Notes under the pieces: generated by a model | Told to the model about the DNA's origin: nothing | The model's database searches: none | Seen by the model: the letters and a program-made list of their open reading frames with translations, nothing else | Part shown: one piece after another, positions 50,800-58,350 of the stretch | How the letters are laid out: the number at the start of each line of letters is the position of its first letter | How positions within the stretch are numbered: the stretch's first letter is position 1 | From: Desulfurobacterium thermolithotrophum DSM 11699 | GTDB taxonomy: Bacteria > Aquificota > Aquificia > Desulfurobacteriales > Desulfurobacteriaceae | Assembly: GCF_000191045.1 (NCBI RefSeq) | Contig: NC_015185.1 | Location: forward strand, 1,122,501-1,186,500 | Direction of reading: 5' to 3' | Length of the DNA stretch: 64,000 nucleotides | Translations under genes and position numbers: made by a program

Positions 50800-51900
50800 A
50801 TGAAGGAGAAGGTAGAGAAAACACTGTATGTCGGAGTGGACTACCACAAAAACAGCTTTACAGCAGCTTATTTAGATTGTCTGACAGGGATACTTAATAC
50901 CAAGAAGTACGAAGCAGAAGAGTTAGAGAAATTTAAAAATCACCTAACAACTTTTAGGAAAAAAGGATATTCAGTAAAAGTTGCGGTAGAAACCTTAACA
51001 GGAGTAACATTTTTTACGGAGGAGATAAGGAACTGCGTTGATGAAATAACTTACGTTAACACTAACAAATTTAAGAACATTCTAAAAGGTGTTAACAGTG
51101 CTAAAAACGACAGGATAGATGCAGAAACGATAGCCATTTACTATGAAATGGGCTTACTTCCGACAGTTTACGTCCCGACGAGAAAAGAAAAAGAGCTAAG
51201 GATAAAGATGAAAGAGAGAGATAGCTTTGTAGATATGAGAAAAGGGGTAATTAACAGACTTCATAGCCTATTGCTTGAATATGGGATAAAGACAAACAAG
51301 AGAGAACTCACCACGAAGAAAGGGATGGAAAGGATAAAGGAAGAAACGAAGAAGAAAGTGCCTCCGTCATTACGAGAAACGATATGGAGGCAAATAGAAA
51401 CAATAGAATACTTAACAGATAAGATAAGAGAGACAGAAGAAGATATCAAGAGTTTTATAGGAGAAGATGAGGAGCTTAAGGGAAAAGTAGAACTTCTAAA
51501 AAGCATACCTGGAGTAGGAGATATAGTAGCTATAGCCTTTATATCTGCCGTATGTAACGAAGAGAGGTTTGAAAACGGAGACAAGGTAGCGGCTTATTTT
51601 GGACTTGTTCCTCGTGTTAATAGCAGTGGAAACGAAGTTAGAAATGGAAGGATAACAAAGAAAGGGGACAGCAGAACGAGGAACAAGATTATCCAGGCTA
51701 CGAGAGCGTTATTGAACAGCAAGTTAGACAATTCAGTTAAAAGATTTTACGAAGGGTTAGTTAAGAAAGGTTTAGAGAAGAAGAAAGCGCTGATAGCTGC
51801 GGCGAGGAAATTGGTTAAAGTAATGTTCGCAGTTTTGAGAGAGAGAAGGCAATTTATGGATTTTGTTGAAAATAAATGCAACCTCTGTGTTGGGGGTTGA
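50800..51900 (+). CDS. IS110-family transposase (RuvC-like DEDD type), copy A
   Basis: The 366-residue recombinase starts MKEKVEKTLYVGVDYHKNSF after an AGGGGG site. The N-terminal RuvC-like DEDD acids lie in VGVDYHK, VAVETLTG and AKNDRIDAETIA. The C-terminal Tnp_20 domain has LLKSIPGVGDIVAIAFISAV and NSSGNEVRNGRITKKGDSRTRN with a candidate nucleophilic serine. The frame is open 69 codons further upstream to 50593, but that part is the structured RNA, so I exclude it. It differs from copy B in this region by one residue, Asn versus Asp after SSG. Confidence 0.92.
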   Translation: MKEKVEKTLYVGVDYHKNSFTAAYLDCLTGILNTKKYEAEELEKFKNHLTTFRKKGYSVKVAVETLTGVTFFTEEIRNCVDEITYVNTNKFKNILKGVNSAKNDRIDAETIAIYYEMGLLPTVYVPTRKEKELRIKMKERDSFVDMRKGVINRLHSLLLEYGIKTNKRELTTKKGMERIKEETKKKVPPSLRETIWRQIETIEYLTDKIRETEEDIKSFIGEDEELKGKVELLKSIPGVGDIVAIAFISAVCNEERFENGDKVAAYFGLVPRVNSSGNEVRNGRITKKGDSRTRNKIIQATRALLNSKLDNSVKRFYEGLVKKGLEKKKALIAAARKLVKVMFAVLRERRQFMDFVENKCNLCVGG

Positions 51901-51922
51901 CATCTTTCATAGGAGGTAAGAA

Positions 51923-52939
51923 ATGAAGGGATATAGAGTTGCTGTTGTTGGTGCAACAGGAGCAGTTGGACAGGAAATGATAAGAGTTTTGGAGGATAGA
52001 AAATTTCCTGTTTCCGAGATAAAACTTCTTGCATCTGCAAGGTCTGCTGGAAAAAAACTCAAGTTTAAGGGAGAAGAAGTAGTTGTAGAAGAATTAAAAC
52101 CTGAATCTTTCGAAGGAATTGATATGGCTCTCTTTTCTGCAGGTGGAGACAGAAGTAAGCAATTTGCTCCTGAAGCTGTAAAAAGAGGTGCTATTGTAAT
52201 TGATAACAGCTCTGCTTTCAGAATGGAACCGGACGTTCCCCTTGTAGTTCCCCAAGTAAATCCTGAAGATGTTGACTGGCACAAAGGAATAATTGCAAAC
52301 CCAAACTGTTCTACAATCCAGATGGTTGTAGTTCTTAAACCTCTTTATGATATATCAAGAATAAAGAGAGTTGTCGTATCTACTTATCAAGCAGTTTCTG
52401 GTGCTGGTGCTGCAGCAATAGAAGAGTTAAAAGAGCAAACAAAAGCTGTTCTTGAGGGAAGAGAGGTCCCTCCTCCTAACAAAATTCCAAGACAGATAGC
52501 GTTTAACTGTGTTCCTCATATAGATAAGTTCTTTTCTGATGGATACACAAGAGAAGAACATAAGATGATAAACGAAACAAAGAAAATTATGCATGACGAT
52601 AGTATAAAAGTCTCTCCTACTTGTGTAAGGGTTCCGGTATTTATAGGTCATTCAGAGGCTGTAAACATTGAATTTGAAAAACCAGTTTCTTTAGAAGAAG
52701 CAAGAGAAGCTCTTGAGAATGCTCCAGGTGTTAAAGTAATGGATGATATTGAAAACCTTGTCTATCCTACTCCTATAGATGTTGCAGGAAAAGATGATGT
52801 TTTAGTAGGAAGGATAAGGAAAGATGAAACAGTAGAAAATGGCATAAACTTATGGATCGTAGGAGACAATCTTAAAAAAGGAGCTGCTTTAAACGCAGTT
52901 CAAATTGCTGAAGTCTTAATAGAAAGGGGATTGATATAA
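51923..52939 (+). CDS. asd: Aspartate-semialdehyde dehydrogenase
   Basis: The 338-residue enzyme reduces aspartyl phosphate to the semialdehyde for lysine, threonine and methionine synthesis. It has NADP-binding VVGATGAVGQEM, nucleophile Cys129 in NPNCSTIQM, STYQAVSGAGAAAIEEL and the catalytic His in VPVFIGHSEAVNIEF. The Shine-Dalgarno sequence GGAGG before its ATG is formed partly by the right end of the IS110 element. Downstream genes follow closely. Confidence 0.95.
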   Translation: MKGYRVAVVGATGAVGQEMIRVLEDRKFPVSEIKLLASARSAGKKLKFKGEEVVVEELKPESFEGIDMALFSAGGDRSKQFAPEAVKRGAIVIDNSSAFRMEPDVPLVVPQVNPEDVDWHKGIIANPNCSTIQMVVVLKPLYDISRIKRVVVSTYQAVSGAGAAAIEELKEQTKAVLEGREVPPPNKIPRQIAFNCVPHIDKFFSDGYTREEHKMINETKKIMHDDSIKVSPTCVRVPVFIGHSEAVNIEFEKPVSLEEAREALENAPGVKVMDDIENLVYPTPIDVAGKDDVLVGRIRKDETVENGINLWIVGDNLKKGAALNAVQIAEVLIERGLI

Positions 52940-52951
52940 TTCGGAGATAAT

Positions 52952-53311
52952 ATGGAAGAAAAGCTTAAAGAAATTGCTAATTCAATACCTGAAGTTAAGT
53001 CATTATCGATTGTAGATGAAGAAGGTTTTATTCTTTATAAATTTGATAAACCTGGCCTTGACGTAGATCCAGAGGAAATTTCAGTTCATATAGTAAATCC
53101 TGTAAAGACTTTAGTAGAAAGCATAGAGGATATATCTGGAGAAAAAGATAGCTTAGAGGAAATGGTTTTGTTCACGGAAAAACATGTACTTTTAGTTTAT
53201 AAACTTGTAAATGATACATATCTTGTTGCACTTGCCGAAAGAGATCATCTATATGGAAAAATACGGTTTAAACTTCGTGCCAAGCTTAATGAGATAAAAC
53301 TATCGTTATAG
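52952..53311 (+). CDS. Roadblock/LC7-like small protein
   Basis: The 119-residue soluble protein has the size and pattern of roadblock/LC7 domains: an N-terminal helix, SLSIVDEEGFILYKF (sheet and turn), a long central helix and HVLLVYKLVNDTYLVALAER (paired strands). Such proteins dimerise and often regulate small GTPases of the MglA type, but no GTPase gene is adjacent. It lies 12 nt after asd, in an operon with a metal hydrolase and a patatin. Assignment is by eye. Confidence 0.6.
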   Translation: MEEKLKEIANSIPEVKSLSIVDEEGFILYKFDKPGLDVDPEEISVHIVNPVKTLVESIEDISGEKDSLEEMVLFTEKHVLLVYKLVNDTYLVALAERDHLYGKIRFKLRAKLNEIKLSL

Positions 53312-53320
53312 GGGGGAGAA

Positions 53321-54010
53321 ATGGCGAAGCTTTGGTATCTTGGGCATTCAGCATTTTACCTTGAAGGAGAAGGCATTAAAGCTCTTATAGATCCATTTCT
53401 TTCAGAAAATCCTTGGAAAATTGCTAAACCAGAGGATTTTAAAGATCTTAATTATATTTTTGTAACCCATGCTCATGGTGATCATCTTGGTGATGCTATT
53501 GAAATAGCAAAGAAAACAAATGCGGTAATAGTTAGTATTTTCGAAGTAGCTCAATACTGCCAATCTAAGGGAGCAAATATTCATGCAATGCATATCGGTG
53601 GTACTTTCAATTTTCCATTTGGAAGGGTAAAACTTGTTCCAGCATCTCATGGAAGTTCTGTAATTGAGGATAATAAAGTCATTACTCTTGGAAGTCCATG
53701 TGGAGTAATTATTGAAGTAGAAGGTAAAAACGTTTATCATGCTGGAGATACAGGACTTATTGCTGAAATGGAACTCCTTGGAAAATACGAAAATATAGAG
53801 ATTGCTCTTCTTCCAATTGGTGGGAATTTTACAATGGACATTAAAGATGCAGCCATTGCTTCAGAACTTATAAAACCAAAAGTTGCTATTCCAATGCATT
53901 TTAAGACATGGCCAATTATTGATGCTGAGCCTGAAGACTTTAAAGCCCTTGCAGAAAAAAGAGGAATCAACGTTCAGATACTCAATCCAGGAGATGAAAT
54001 AGAGTTCTAA
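53321..54010 (+). CDS. UPF0173-type metallo-beta-lactamase-fold hydrolase
   Basis: The 229-residue protein carries the metal ligands THAHGDHLGD (HxHxDH), ASHGSS and HAGDTG, and ends in PMHFKTWPIID, as in the UPF0173 family. These are predicted metal-dependent hydrolases of unknown substrate. No signal peptide, so cytoplasmic. GGGGGGAG lies before the ATG, and the stop codon shares one base with the following patatin start. Confidence 0.88.
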   Translation: MAKLWYLGHSAFYLEGEGIKALIDPFLSENPWKIAKPEDFKDLNYIFVTHAHGDHLGDAIEIAKKTNAVIVSIFEVAQYCQSKGANIHAMHIGGTFNFPFGRVKLVPASHGSSVIEDNKVITLGSPCGVIIEVEGKNVYHAGDTGLIAEMELLGKYENIEIALLPIGGNFTMDIKDAAIASELIKPKVAIPMHFKTWPIIDAEPEDFKALAEKRGINVQILNPGDEIEF

Positions 54011-54759
54011 TGAAGATAGGGGTAACTCTCTCGGGCGGCTTTATAAAAGGAGTCGCCCATGCAGGTTTATTAAAAGCTCTTGAGTATAAAGGAATATCTC
54101 CTTCTTTTATAGCAGGTTCTAGTTCTGGTGCGGCAATAGGAGTTCTCTATGCTGCTGGATATTCTCCTGACAAAATAAGAGAACTTTCTTTGGATCTTAA
54201 TTGGAGAAAACTGACAAAACCTTCCTTTAAAGGAGGACTTTTTTCTCTTTCCGGTCTAAGAGCTAAACTTAAAGAACTTATAGGTGATATAGATTTTAAG
54301 GACTTAAAAATTCCTTTTGGATTAACAGTAGTAAACTTAAAAACTCTAAAAGTTGAATTCATAACTGAAGGAAAAGTCATAGACTACGTTGTAGCTTCAT
54401 GCTCAATTCCTCCAATTTTTACTCCTTATCAGATAGGAAAAAATTATTACATTGATGGAGGGATAAGAAATTGTCTTCCGGCCGAAATGGTAAAAGCTTC
54501 AGGATGTCGCATTAACATCTGCTCAAATGTAAATGAAATATCTGAAAAGTTTGAACCTTCCTCAATAAAAGATGTTTCATTAAGAGTTAGCTTCGCATCA
54601 ATACTAGAAAATCAAGAAATGAGATATAAATATTGTGATGTTCTTGTAAACCATTGCTTTGAACAATTTAGCTTTGATTTTGAAAATATAGAGGAAATTT
54701 TTGAATTAGGTTATAAAAATGGACTTAAAGCTTTTGAAGAGATAGAAGATTGGTTGTAA
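54010..54759 (+). CDS. Patatin-like phospholipase
   Basis: The 249-residue protein has the patatin catalytic set: oxyanion loop LSGGFIKGVAHAG, nucleophile elbow GSSSGA and the Asp of DGGIRN. Bacterial members are lipid acyl hydrolases (RssA/YlbK-like). No signal or membrane segment is seen. It overlaps the UPF0173 gene by one base, and a LysM gene follows after 46 nt. Confidence 0.88.
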   Translation: MKIGVTLSGGFIKGVAHAGLLKALEYKGISPSFIAGSSSGAAIGVLYAAGYSPDKIRELSLDLNWRKLTKPSFKGGLFSLSGLRAKLKELIGDIDFKDLKIPFGLTVVNLKTLKVEFITEGKVIDYVVASCSIPPIFTPYQIGKNYYIDGGIRNCLPAEMVKASGCRINICSNVNEISEKFEPSSIKDVSLRVSFASILENQEMRYKYCDVLVNHCFEQFSFDFENIEEIFELGYKNGLKAFEEIEDWL

Positions 54760-54805
54760 TAGCTTTACATGCTATTATAAGCGTTATAGTTTCTAAGGAG
54801 GAACT

Positions 54806-55837
54806 ATGCAGATTTTAATATTATTCATTAGCTTTTTATTCTTAACTAACTTTGCCTTTGCAGATATAACTTATGTTGTAAAAAGAGGTGATAGTATAGC
54901 TAAAATTGCTAAAAATTATGGTGTATCTGTAAAGGATATAATTAAAGCTAACAATTTAAAAAGACCTTATATAATTAGAGTTGGACAGAAACTAAAAATA
55001 CCTAATAAAAGTCGAAGAATTGAAAAAAAGTTTGTTTACTATACTGTAAAAAAAGGAGATTCTCTTTCAAAAATAGCAAAGCGATTTAGGACGTCTATAA
55101 AAAAACTTATAAAGATTAATAATTTAAAGAAACCATACATAATTAGACCTGGTCAAAAACTAAAGGTTCCGGTAAAAAAGAGCTATCTTGTAAAAAGAAA
55201 TTTGAAAAAGAAAAGTTCGAAAAAGAAAAAAAATAGTCAATTTGTCTATAAATCATCTCTTCTTTCGAAAGTACCGGTTTATAAGTACTATCGTGTCAGA
55301 AAAGGAGATTCTGTTCTCAAAATAGCAAAGAAATTCCGAGTTTCTCCGAGAATGATAATAAGAGAAAATCACTTAAGAAAGCCTTACATTCTTAGACCAG
55401 GGCAAAAACTAAAAATACTAACAGGTTATAAAGATGTATTGAAATTAAATAGGCCCGTTCAGTTTAGGTTTCCTCTTGATGGAAGAATTGATCCAACAGT
55501 TAGAGAAAAGGGATATCCTGGAATATTTATCCTCAGTAATCCTGGGAAAAAAGTTAAAGCTGCAGAGACAGGAATTGTAAAGTTTGCTGGAAAAGATGAA
55601 CATTTTCTCAAACCTTATGGAAACGTAGTAATAATAGAACATCCTAAAGGTTATCAGACCGTTTATAGTAATTTAGACAAGATTTTTGTAAAACCTAAGC
55701 AAATAGTTAAGAGAGGTGATGTTATCGGAACGGCAGGAATATCAGGAGACTGGGGTAAAAGTGGGATTTATTTTGAAATAAACAAAATATACAACAGAAA
55801 GATATATCAGATTAACCCGCTTGAAGTTTTAAAATAG
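54806..55837 (+). CDS. Secreted protein with three LysM repeats and a degenerate M23 domain
   Basis: The 343-residue protein has a signal peptide (ILILFISFLFLTNFAFA). Three LysM repeats (about 23-67, 76-122 and 162-206) each have the form GDS-x2-KIAK...RPGQKLK, and a lysine-rich linker separates the second and third. The C-terminal 120 residues align with the M23/LytM fold (PGIFILSNPGKKVKAAETG, KRGDVIGTAGISG, SGIYFEINK). The zinc ligands are lost: the usual HxGxD is YPGIF and HxH is SGIYF. It is therefore probably a non-enzymatic EnvC/NlpD-like activator of cell-wall amidases that binds peptidoglycan. Confidence 0.85.
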   Translation: MQILILFISFLFLTNFAFADITYVVKRGDSIAKIAKNYGVSVKDIIKANNLKRPYIIRVGQKLKIPNKSRRIEKKFVYYTVKKGDSLSKIAKRFRTSIKKLIKINNLKKPYIIRPGQKLKVPVKKSYLVKRNLKKKSSKKKKNSQFVYKSSLLSKVPVYKYYRVRKGDSVLKIAKKFRVSPRMIIRENHLRKPYILRPGQKLKILTGYKDVLKLNRPVQFRFPLDGRIDPTVREKGYPGIFILSNPGKKVKAAETGIVKFAGKDEHFLKPYGNVVIIEHPKGYQTVYSNLDKIFVKPKQIVKRGDVIGTAGISGDWGKSGIYFEINKIYNRKIYQINPLEVLK

Positions 55838-55843
55838 CTTTTG

Positions 55844-56029
55844 TTAGTCTTTCTTCGCTACCTTTATAATAGGTTTTTCTTTTTTAGTAGCTTCCGTCTC
55901 TTCTTTTCCTTCTAGCCCTTTTTTAAACTCTTCTTTTGCAACAAAGAAGGATTTAATAAGATTGATGATCTTATCCCATCCGAATATGATACCAACAACA
56001 ATAAGGAGAAGTATTATCTTTGTTAGCAA
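55844..56029 (-). CDS. Small TatA-like membrane protein
   Basis: The 61-residue product starts at a TTG after AGAGGTAAAGG. It has one hydrophobic helix (KIILLLIVVGIIFG), the FG hinge, an amphipathic segment (KIINLIKSFFVAKEEFKKG) and a charged tail. The order and the FG...EFKKG pattern are those of TatA/TatE subunits of the twin-arginine translocase, though the usual proline after FG is missing. It is convergent with the LysM gene, 6 bp apart. It could instead be an unrelated single-pass protein. Confidence 0.55.
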   Translation of the reverse strand: MLTKIILLLIVVGIIFGWDKIINLIKSFFVAKEEFKKGLEGKEETEATKKEKPIIKVAKKD

Positions 56030-56102
56030 CCTTTACCTCTTTCGTAGAATAAATATTAATAGTAATATTTATTCTACATCATTCTAACTTATTCATCATG
56101 AC

Positions 56103-56153
56103 TTTACAAAATATTTACAAAATATTTACAAAATATTTACAAGTTATTTACAA
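56103..56153 (+). promoter_or_regulatory. Five TTTACAA heptamers at exact 11-bp period upstream of nuoA
   Basis: TTTACAA begins at 56103, 56114, 56125, 56136 and 56147. The first three units are identical over the full 11 bp (TTTACAAAATA). All lie on one face of the helix, directly upstream of a TAGTAT box. This matches tandem sites for OmpR/PhoB-type regulators and the shorter array in front of acn. Confidence 0.75.
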
Positions 56154-56158
56154 TTTGT

Positions 56159-56167
56159 TAGTATAGA
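56159..56167 (+). promoter_or_regulatory. Candidate -10 region of the nuo operon
   Basis: TAGTAT (56159-56164), overlapping TATAGA (56162-56167), starts 12 nt after the start of the last TTTACAA. Initiation near 56174 would give a 25-nt leader containing the AAGGAG site. The downstream TATAAA (56179) is too close to the ribosome-binding site to be the -10. Confidence 0.45.
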
Positions 56168-56198
56168 CGAATTAAATGTATAAAATAAGGAGATGAAA

Positions 56199-56534
56199 AT
56201 GCTTTATGACTTTGTAATCTTTGTAATAGTTATGACAATAGCAGGAATTTCTCTATGGCTTCTTTCTATTGTTACTTCTCCGAAGAATCCTCATCCTGTA
56301 AAAGAAGATACTTATGAATGTGGCCTTCCTGCTCCTGAACCAATAATCTCTAGTGTTAATTTTCAGTATTACTTTTATGCAATCATTTTCATTGCAATGG
56401 ACATCGCAGGTGTTCTTTTCGTTCTCTATGCAATAGGAAAAGGAAATCCTTCATTTGGATGGATATTCATCCTCTTTTCATTTCTTCTAATGATTCCTCT
56501 TTCATACGTTATGCTTGGAGGAAGAAAAGAATGA
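56199..56534 (+). CDS. nuoA: NADH-quinone oxidoreductase subunit A
   Basis: The 111-residue three-helix membrane subunit has NPHPVKEDTYECGLPAP on its conserved loop. I use the second of two near ATGs (56199), because AAGGAG directly abuts the first one at 56193. It starts nuoABCDHIJKL and overlaps nuoB by 4 bp. The operon is preceded by the 11-bp repeat array. Confidence 0.93.
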   Translation: MLYDFVIFVIVMTIAGISLWLLSIVTSPKNPHPVKEDTYECGLPAPEPIISSVNFQYYFYAIIFIAMDIAGVLFVLYAIGKGNPSFGWIFILFSFLLMIPLSYVMLGGRKE

Positions 56535-57001
56535 TTTTAAAGTTTTTAGATTGGTCTAGAGCTAACTCTCCATGGGGAGTTCATTTTTGTAGTGGTTGCT
56601 GTTCCTTAGAAGTTTTAGCTCTTATGGGACCTCGTTTTGATTGGGAACGGTACGGTTTTATGATGACTCCAAGTCCCAGACAAGCTGACTTCATAATTGT
56701 CACGGGCCTTGTTTCAAAGAAGGTTCTTCCAGTTCTTCTAAGGGTTTACCAACAAATGCCGGAACCAAGATATGTTTTTGGAATGGGAGCTTGTGCTGGA
56801 GGTGGAGGACCATACTGGGATTCAGACTTTGTGGCAGTTGATGTTTCCCAATATATTCCTTTTGACATTTTTGTTACAGGTTGTCCTCCAAATCCAGAAG
56901 CTACTCTTGAAGGACTTCTTAAGTTAAAAGAAATAATACTCAAAAATAAAAACAATGCTGCAAAGAAATATCCAAACAAAATGGAAGAAATTAATTATTA
57001 A
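56531..57001 (+). CDS. nuoB: NADH-quinone oxidoreductase subunit B
   Basis: The 156-residue peripheral subunit carries the N2 [4Fe-4S] cluster, with cysteines in CSGCCSLE, GACAGGG and TGCPPNPE. The N2 cluster passes electrons to quinone. The start ATG overlaps the nuoA stop. Its TAA is followed by ACTATAGGAG, the original Shine-Dalgarno region of nuoC, now split by IS110 copy B. Confidence 0.95.
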   Translation: MILKFLDWSRANSPWGVHFCSGCCSLEVLALMGPRFDWERYGFMMTPSPRQADFIIVTGLVSKKVLPVLLRVYQQMPEPRYVFGMGACAGGGGPYWDSDFVAVDVSQYIPFDIFVTGCPPNPEATLEGLLKLKEIILKNKNNAAKKYPNKMEEINY

Positions 57002-57030
57002 CTATAGGAGATGATATAAAAGATGTCACC

Positions 57031-57205
57031 CCCTGAAATTCGGGACTATAGTAAAGAGGCAACCTTTAAAGGCAGGAGGCTGGATTTTTCCCTGGGGAAT
57101 AAGCCCCGTGCGTGGAGATTAGCCGATGCCTCCTGCCGGCTAATTATAGTGGCGGGAAGCGCCGTATTGGAGTATGGGAATAGTTCCGAAGCAGAGGTTG
57201 CAAAA
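57031..57205 (+). ncRNA. Candidate bridge RNA of IS110 copy B
   Basis: Same fold as in copy A: long-range GCAACCT/AGGTTGC stem, perfect 10-bp GGCAGGAGGC/GCCTCCTGCC stem and GGCG/CGCC hairpin. The one change I found (C to T at 57185) replaces a G-C pair by G-U in the last GGG/CCC hairpin and so preserves pairing. The inferred guide regions are unchanged. Confidence 0.7.
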
Positions 57206-57229
57206 CACAAAACATATCAGGGGGTAGAG

Positions 57230-58330
57230 ATGAAGGAGAAGGTAGAGAAAACACTGTATGTCGGAGTGGACTACCACAAAAACAGCTTTACAGCAGCTTA
57301 TTTAGATTGTCTGACAGGGATACTTAATACCAAGAAGTACGAAGCAGAAGAGTTAGAGAAATTTAAAAATCACCTAACAACTTTTAGGAAAAAAGGATAT
57401 TCAGTAAAAGTTGCGGTAGAAACCTTAACAGGAGTAACATTTTTTACGGAGGAGATAAGGAACTGCGTTGATGAAATAACTTACGTTAACACTAACAAAT
57501 TTAAGAACATTCTAAAAGGTGTTAACAGTGCTAAAAACGACAGGATAGATGCAGAAACGATAGCCATTTACTATGAAATGGGCTTACTTCCGACAGTTTA
57601 CGTCCCGACGAGAAAAGAAAAAGAGCTAAGGATAAAGATGAAAGAGAGAGATAGCTTTGTAGATATGAGAAAAGGGGTAATTAACAGACTTCATAGCCTA
57701 TTGCTTGAATATGGGATAAAGACAAACAAGAGAGAACTCACCACGAAGAAAGGGATGGAAAGGATAAAGGAAGAAACGAAGAAGAAAGTGCCTCCGTCAT
57801 TACGAGAAACGATATGGAGGCAAATAGAAACAATAGAATACTTAACAGATAAGATAAGAGAGACAGAAGAAGATATCAAGAGTTTTATAGGAGAAGATGA
57901 GGAGCTTAAGGGAAAAGTAGAACTTCTAAAAAGCATACCTGGAGTAGGAGATATAGTAGCTATAGCCTTTATATCTGCCGTATGTAACGAAGAGAGGTTT
58001 GAAAACGGAGACAAGGTAGCGGCTTATTTTGGACTTGTTCCTCGTGTTAATAGCAGTGGAGACGAAGTTAGAAATGGAAGGATAACAAAGAAAGGGGACA
58101 GCAGAACGAGGAACAAGATTATCCAGGCTACGAGAGCGTTATTGAACAGCAAGTTAGACAATTCAGTTAAAAGATTTTACGAAGGGTTAGTTAAGAAAGG
58201 TTTAGAGAAGAAGAAAGCGCTGATAGCTGCGGCGAGGAAATTGGTTAAAGTAATGTTCGCAGTTTTGAGAGAGAGAAGGCAATTTATGGATTTTGTTGAA
58301 AATAAATGCAACCTCTGTGTTGGGGGTTGA
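57230..58330 (+). CDS. IS110-family transposase (RuvC-like DEDD type), copy B
   Basis: The 366-residue protein is the same as copy A except for Asp instead of Asn after SSG near the putative catalytic serine. All DEDD residues and the Tnp_20 domain are intact, so it may be active. The start is the ATG after AGGGGG; upstream in-frame sequence is the structured RNA. It ends 21 nt before the nuoC ATG. Confidence 0.92.
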   Translation: MKEKVEKTLYVGVDYHKNSFTAAYLDCLTGILNTKKYEAEELEKFKNHLTTFRKKGYSVKVAVETLTGVTFFTEEIRNCVDEITYVNTNKFKNILKGVNSAKNDRIDAETIAIYYEMGLLPTVYVPTRKEKELRIKMKERDSFVDMRKGVINRLHSLLLEYGIKTNKRELTTKKGMERIKEETKKKVPPSLRETIWRQIETIEYLTDKIRETEEDIKSFIGEDEELKGKVELLKSIPGVGDIVAIAFISAVCNEERFENGDKVAAYFGLVPRVNSSGDEVRNGRITKKGDSRTRNKIIQATRALLNSKLDNSVKRFYEGLVKKGLEKKKALIAAARKLVKVMFAVLRERRQFMDFVENKCNLCVGG

Positions 58331-58350
58331 CATCTTTCATAGGAGAAAAA

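Larger units (their letters stand above)
50581..51915 (+). mobile_element. IS110-type element, copy A (1335 bp)
   Basis: Boundaries come from comparison with the copy at 57011-58345: identity starts after GAG on the left and ends at ...TTTCATAGGAG on the right. Subterminal inverted repeats AAAGATGTC and GACATCTTT flank the unit. GAG is present once in each inferred target and once more after insertion. The element has about 200 bp of GC-rich structured 5' sequence, then the transposase, then almost no 3' sequence, the layout of the IS110 group. It is inserted in the Shine-Dalgarno region of asd, and its right end supplies a new one (AGGAG). Confidence 0.9.
57011..58345 (+). mobile_element. 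IS110-type element, copy B (1335 bp)
   Basis: Same length, ends and orientation as copy A, with only a few base changes noticed (57185 T versus C; 58061 G versus A). The inferred empty site reads TATAGGAGAAAAAATG, the Shine-Dalgarno sequence and start of nuoC. The inserted right end again provides AGGAG at the same distance from the ATG. The near identity of the copies suggests recent transposition. Confidence 0.9.

Noticed and set aside
56103-56153. CRISPR-like or satellite repeat
   Set aside because: Units are 11 bp without spacers and sit immediately upstream of a promoter, so they are regulatory-type repeats.
56179-56186. TATAAAAT as the nuo -10 box
   Set aside because: Initiation would then fall at about 56191, leaving no room for the AAGGAG site in the transcript.
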